64,000 nucleotides of DNA from Pseudomonas rhizosphaerae. Lineage in GTDB: Bacteria > Pseudomonadota > Gammaproteobacteria > Pseudomonadales > Pseudomonadaceae. Shown here piece by piece: positions 60,755 through 64,000 of the stretch. The notes under the pieces are model-generated. The model had not been told where the DNA came from and did not search any database. It saw nothing but the letters and a program-made list of their open reading frames with translations. Numbering within the stretch: position 1 is the stretch's first letter; each line of letters begins with the position of its first letter. The stretch spans positions 2,542,001 to 2,606,000 of the forward strand of contig NZ_CP009533.1 of NCBI RefSeq assembly GCF_000761155.1, written 5' to 3'. A program made the position numbers and the translations under genes.

Positions 60755-61624
60755 CTACCTGGATACGTCGTTGACTTTGAACAGCCACTCGAAGGCCTGC
60801 GGCAAGGTAGGGGAAGCGCTGTCGATCGGCTGCACGGCGATCTGGTCAGCGGTACGTTTGAACAACGCCTTCACGCCCGGCAACACAGCGACTGGCATGT
60901 CTGCGGCCAGCAGTTGCCGCTCCGCTTCCTCGACCTCCTTCAAACGCCGCGGTGCATGCAGTACGTGGGTGCGGATCAGGGCGCCGAGGAAATCACGCAG
61001 GCTTGCCTGGTCGATATCGCTCAATGCATCGTGCAGCTTCTCGCTGACACCCTGTTTCTCCGCCGCCATGAAACATTCGATGGTCAAGGCTTCCAAACCC
61101 TTGGTGAACACGCTTCTGAGGATCTTCAGCGCCGCAGCATCGCCGGCCGCGCCCTCCTCGACCGGTTTGAGCGGTGCGTCAATGCCTGAGAACAACGTCA
61201 GCGCCCGATCGATACCCGTACCCGCACCCAGCAGATTGGTCTTTGCGTGAGTCAGGGCGATGGCCCCAAGGATCGCCACATCAACGTAACCGATACCACG
61301 CTGCGCGGCAGAGTCGGCGGCGGTTCTGATCAGGGCGGGATCGGCGGTGGTCATATCCACGTAAAGCGTATCCCTGGCCATGTGTGCAAGGGCCTGCTCG
61401 GCCACGACCAGCGAGACGGTGCCGAACACACACGACACCACGACATCGCAGTCCGGCGCGAGCTCGGCCACCGATGCGCGGATGTCCTGGCCTGACTGTT
61501 CTGCAAACGCTGTCGCGGCAGTGGATGGCTTCAAGTCGCACAGGACCACTTCATGTCCGGCCGCAGCCCAGGGACGTGCATAGGTCAGCCCGACTTCGCC
61601 CGCACCGATTATTCCAATTCTCAT
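60755..61624 (-). CDS. 6-phosphogluconate-dehydrogenase-like NAD(P) oxidoreductase with DUF1932
   Basis: A 289-residue protein. Residues 1-160 form a Rossmann domain (GIIGAGEVGLTYA at 4-16) of the 6PGDH/3-hydroxyisobutyrate dehydrogenase type; the C-terminal part is the DUF1932 domain (KILRSVFTKGLEALTIE ...). It lies 17 bases after the RraA-like gene on the same strand, so the two form an operon. This pairing is seen in clusters that break down hydroxy acids; the substrate is unknown. Confidence 0.85.
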   Translation of the reverse strand: MRIGIIGAGEVGLTYARPWAAAGHEVVLCDLKPSTAATAFAEQSGQDIRASVAELAPDCDVVVSCVFGTVSLVVAEQALAHMARDTLYVDMTTADPALIRTAADSAAQRGIGYVDVAILGAIALTHAKTNLLGAGTGIDRALTLFSGIDAPLKPVEEGAAGDAAALKILRSVFTKGLEALTIECFMAAEKQGVSEKLHDALSDIDQASLRDFLGALIRTHVLHAPRRLKEVEEAERQLLAADMPVAVLPGVKALFKRTADQIAVQPIDSASPTLPQAFEWLFKVNDVSR

Positions 61625-61641
61625 TTCCTCATCATCCCGAT

Positions 61642-62268
61642 TCAGTGAGCGGCGTAGGCGCCCTTGTAGGTTCCTGCAGCGATCTGCGCCAGCATTTCAG
61701 CTTCTTTGCGTTCAGTCGCATGGCAGTCGCGCAACAGCGCTGCGGCGCGAGAAGGGGCGAAAGCGACGATACCGTCGTGGTCACCCACCACGAAGTCACC
61801 TGGCGATACGATCATCCCGTCGATGCTGACCGGAACGTTTATGTCACCCGGTCCGTTCTTGTACGGGCCCAAGTGGATACCGGCTCGCGCGAACATGGGA
61901 AATGAACCTTTGCCCAAGGTTGCCAGGTCACGGATCGCACCGTCGACCACCACCCCGGCAGCACCTCGTTTTTCGGCAATTGCGGCCATGATGTCGCCCA
62001 TCAAGGCACGGCTGATGTCGCCACCACCATCGACCACCAGCACGTGGCCCGGCTCGAGCAACTCCAGGGCCTGATGAATCGCACGGTTATCGCCTTGAGC
62101 GACTTTCACCGTCAGCGCAATGCCGGCCATGGTGCCTTCGATCCTGTGGAAAGGCCTCAAGGCTGCGCCGGGCAGGCGATCCAGGCAGTCACTGATGATC
62201 GAGGTCGAGGTTCGAGCAAACGCGGTGACCAGTTCGTCACGTTCGGATGTAACAAGTACTGCGGTCAT
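61642..62268 (-). CDS. RraA/HMG-aldolase-family protein
   Basis: A 208-residue protein of the RraA-like family, which includes the RNase E inhibitor RraA and the 4-carboxy-4-hydroxy-2-oxoadipate/HMG aldolases. The metal and substrate loop is visible in VDGGGDISRALMGDIMAAIAEKRGAAGVVVDGAIRD. The longer form is more like the catabolic aldolases than E. coli RraA (161 residues). The ATG at 62268 has GGAGGAAGG upstream. Being in operon with a dehydrogenase and divergent from a LysR gene fits a catabolic role. Confidence 0.85.
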   Translation of the reverse strand: MTAVLVTSERDELVTAFARTSTSIISDCLDRLPGAALRPFHRIEGTMAGIALTVKVAQGDNRAIHQALELLEPGHVLVVDGGGDISRALMGDIMAAIAEKRGAAGVVVDGAIRDLATLGKGSFPMFARAGIHLGPYKNGPGDINVPVSIDGMIVSPGDFVVGDHDGIVAFAPSRAAALLRDCHATERKEAEMLAQIAAGTYKGAYAAH

Positions 62269-62330
62269 AGACCTTCCTCCGATGGCAGATGGAATGAGCA
62301 TAAACCTGTCGACGAATAGAAAAAGCGATA

Positions 62331-62345
62331 TTATGCAATGCATAA
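62331..62345. promoter_or_regulatory. LysR-type operator TTATGC-AAT-GCATAA
   Basis: Perfect 6-base arms around AAT; it contains TATGCAATGCATA, which fits the T-N11-A rule for LysR-type binding sites. It lies between the divergent RraA-like and LysR genes, 63 bases from the first and 22 from the second. Confidence 0.65.
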
Positions 62346-62366
62346 ACATTCTATTTGGGAATGATC

Positions 62367-63266
62367 ATGATCACATTGCGTCAACTGCTTGCCTTGCACT
62401 GGATCGAGCGTCTGGGTACGTTCGAGCGCGCTGCTGACCATTTGAGCACGACTCAATCGGCCATCTCCAAACGTGTCCAGGAGCTCGAGGCTTCGACGGG
62501 TATGCAGCTGTTCGATCGCTCGCAACGCGGCGCCAGGTTGACCAGCGCTGGCGAGGAGCTGCTGGTGATAGCGCGAGAAATGCTCAACCTTGCCGAGCGT
62601 ATCGACTCGCTCAAGGAAGGCACGCAAGTGGTCAACCGACGGCTGAGGCTGGGTGTCACCGAACTCACGGCATGGACCTGGCTGCCGCGACTGATCACCC
62701 GATTGGTGGAGGATTTTCCCGGTCTCACCATCGAACCGGAAGTCGACATGAGCCGCAACCTCCATGAAAGACTCATGGACGACATGATCGACTTGATCAT
62801 CATCCCCGACACCTTCACGGCGCCGGAGGTAAGCTCAATCGCGCTGGGCAAGGTCGAGAATGCGTGGATGGCCGCGCCGGGTCTGATTGCCCACGAGGGG
62901 GTGCTTGACCTGGCCGAACTGGCCAAATACCCCATGCTGGTCCAAGGCAAGAAATCAGGATCGGGCTTGTTCGTGAACAAATGGCTTCGCACCTTAGGTA
63001 TCGATCTGCCCAAGACACTTTCGTCAGACAGCCTTACGGCCATGCTCGGCCTGACCGCAGCGGGGCTCGGGGTGACCTATCTGCCACTGGAATGCTTTCG
63101 ACCGCTGGTGGATGAAGGCAAATTGACCATCATCCGTACCAACCCTGAGCTGCCACCGGTGCCGTACATGGCCATGTATCGCAATGATCGTCCTTCTGCG
63201 TTCATGACCGAGGTGGCGGCACTGGCGGTGGAGCTGTGTGACTTCACTCGGCAATTGCAGCGCTGA
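62367..63266 (+). CDS. LysR-family transcriptional regulator
   Basis: A 299-residue LysR regulator, helix-turn-helix at about 17-50 (FERAADHLSTTQSAISKRVQELEASTGMQLFDR), then an effector-binding domain. The ATG at 62367 has GGGA seven bases before it; an ATG two codons upstream is also possible. It probably controls the divergent RraA-like/oxidoreductase operon through the T-N11-A site and perhaps the convergent MFS gene. The effector is unknown. Confidence 0.9.
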   Translation: MITLRQLLALHWIERLGTFERAADHLSTTQSAISKRVQELEASTGMQLFDRSQRGARLTSAGEELLVIAREMLNLAERIDSLKEGTQVVNRRLRLGVTELTAWTWLPRLITRLVEDFPGLTIEPEVDMSRNLHERLMDDMIDLIIIPDTFTAPEVSSIALGKVENAWMAAPGLIAHEGVLDLAELAKYPMLVQGKKSGSGLFVNKWLRTLGIDLPKTLSSDSLTAMLGLTAAGLGVTYLPLECFRPLVDEGKLTIIRTNPELPPVPYMAMYRNDRPSAFMTEVAALAVELCDFTRQLQR

Positions 63267-63293
63267 ACCAGCGGCGCAGCCCGCCCACCCGCT

Positions 63294-64000
63294 TCACCCC
63301 GCGGCAGGCTCGGCCGTATCGGCCGGCTCCGCGATGGTCAGCACGAATGCCAGCGCGGCAAGCGAACACACCCCAAGGAAAATGAACACGGCGGTCCAGC
63401 TGTAGCTGTCCAGCAGAAAACCGGTCACCAAGGGCGCTATCGCACCGCCCGCCTGCCCGGCGCTGTTGACCAGCGAAGCGGCCACCGGGTAAGTGCTGCG
63501 GCTGGTAAGGCCCATGGAGTACACCGAGAAAGACGAGTAGCCGATGTTCAACAGGAAACCGGTGCCGAACAAAAGCAAGCTCACCGCCAACAGGCCATTG
63601 GGGGCGTAGACCAGTGCCACCATCATCACGCACGTGGCGACCGCGCTGATCATCATGGTCGGTTTGCGACGACGGTCCAGAATCCGATCGGAGAACCAGC
63701 CGCCGACGATGTTGCCCAACACGCCACCTGCGAACGGCAGAGCGGCGATGAAACCGACCTGCATCAATTCGAAATGCTTCACTTCGCTCAGGTATTTGGG
63801 CAACCAGGCCAGCAGCACATTGACCACGCCGGTCATCAGCAGGTAGCCCAGGCCGCAGCCCCAGATGTTCCATGAGGCGAACACCGATTTCGAAGAAGCC
63901 AACGGTGCCACGCGCTGGTAGCGCAGCACCTTGTCCAACGCACCGAAGTCTCTCTGCCTGCGCTTGGGCCCACTTTCGGCCGGTGTCTGATCCTCGATGT
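63294..64000 (-). CDS. MFS transporter, probable anion:cation symporter family (C-terminal part)
   Basis: The C-terminal half of a major facilitator; the N-terminal half lies beyond the right edge. About 235 residues are visible: a cytoplasmic linker (KRRQRDFGALDKVLRYQRV) and six predicted helices, with the second-half loop GGWFSDRILDRRRKPTM. The pattern suggests the ACS family of organic-acid transporters, which would fit the neighbouring hydroxy-acid-type genes. It converges on the LysR gene with 27 bases between stops. Confidence 0.82.
   Translation of the reverse strand, partial: IEDQTPAESGPKRRQRDFGALDKVLRYQRVAPLASSKSVFASWNIWGCGLGYLLMTGVVNVLLAWLPKYLSEVKHFELMQVGFIAALPFAGGVLGNIVGGWFSDRILDRRRKPTMMISAVATCVMMVALVYAPNGLLAVSLLLFGTGFLLNIGYSSFSVYSMGLTSRSTYPVAASLVNSAGQAGGAIAPLVTGFLLDSYSWTAVFIFLGVCSLAALAFVLTIAEPADTAEPAAG

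Overview
The window is about 64 kb of a GC-rich Pseudomonas chromosome, most likely of the P. putida group. I base this on gene order (ftsK-aat-bpt-infA / clpA-clpS / cspD / monomeric idh / mnmA-hflD-purB / aceA / nuoA-N), the fused nuoCD, and the REP/REPIN repeats. The species is inferred from remembered homologues, not from a search.

Left part (1-17 kb): ftsK (cut by the left edge), then aat, bpt and infA on the plus strand facing clpA and clpS on the minus strand. Together these hold the bacterial N-degron pathway: two N-terminal tagging transferases, the adaptor and the unfoldase. clpA carries an in-frame TGA at codon 101 and is scored as a pseudogene or split gene. Then come cspD, idh (the type I icd that I expect beside it is absent), a Nudix hydrolase, mnmA-hflD, purB, the ribosomal oxygenase roxA, a GNAT acetyltransferase, a lone secretin-like exported protein, and aceA preceded by an RpiR-type inverted repeat.

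Middle (17-41 kb): the complete 13-gene nuo operon for respiratory complex I, ended by a bidirectional terminator. Facing it on the minus strand is a pair of overlapping DNA-repair genes: a FAN1-type VRR-NUC nuclease and an XPD/DinG-type iron-sulfur helicase that seems to carry its own RecB/Cas4-like nuclease domain. Next is a translationally coupled pair of an unrecognised 437-residue protein and a MocR-like regulator that lacks the PLP lysine. A divergent mexS-like / mexT-like pair follows.

Accessory island (41.5-46.2 kb): a relB-yafQ toxin-antitoxin module with a palindromic operator, then a complete His-Xaa-Ser (Hxs) operon hxsD-hxsB-hxsC-hxsA, then a truncated parE-like toxin remnant. 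The Hxs system has two radical-SAM maturases and an exported protein with six consecutive His-Xaa-Ser triplets and a peptidoglycan-binding domain. Its family is named but its product and role are, to my knowledge, unknown, so this is the best candidate for an undescribed system here.

Right part (46-64 kb): typical variable Pseudomonas content. It holds a NepI-like exporter with a divergent AraC regulator, an SDR, an orphan hipB with a hipA remnant, a LysR regulator, a VOC protein, an MHS-family transporter, the ybhP-clsB-ybhN membrane-lipid operon, a soluble hybrid histidine kinase, an aldo/keto reductase, and more LysR regulators. It ends in a small catabolic-looking cluster (RraA/aldolase-like protein plus a 6PGDH-like oxidoreductase, a divergent LysR with a clear T-N11-A box, and an MFS transporter cut by the right edge). 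I saw no rRNA, tRNA, CRISPR array or insertion sequence.
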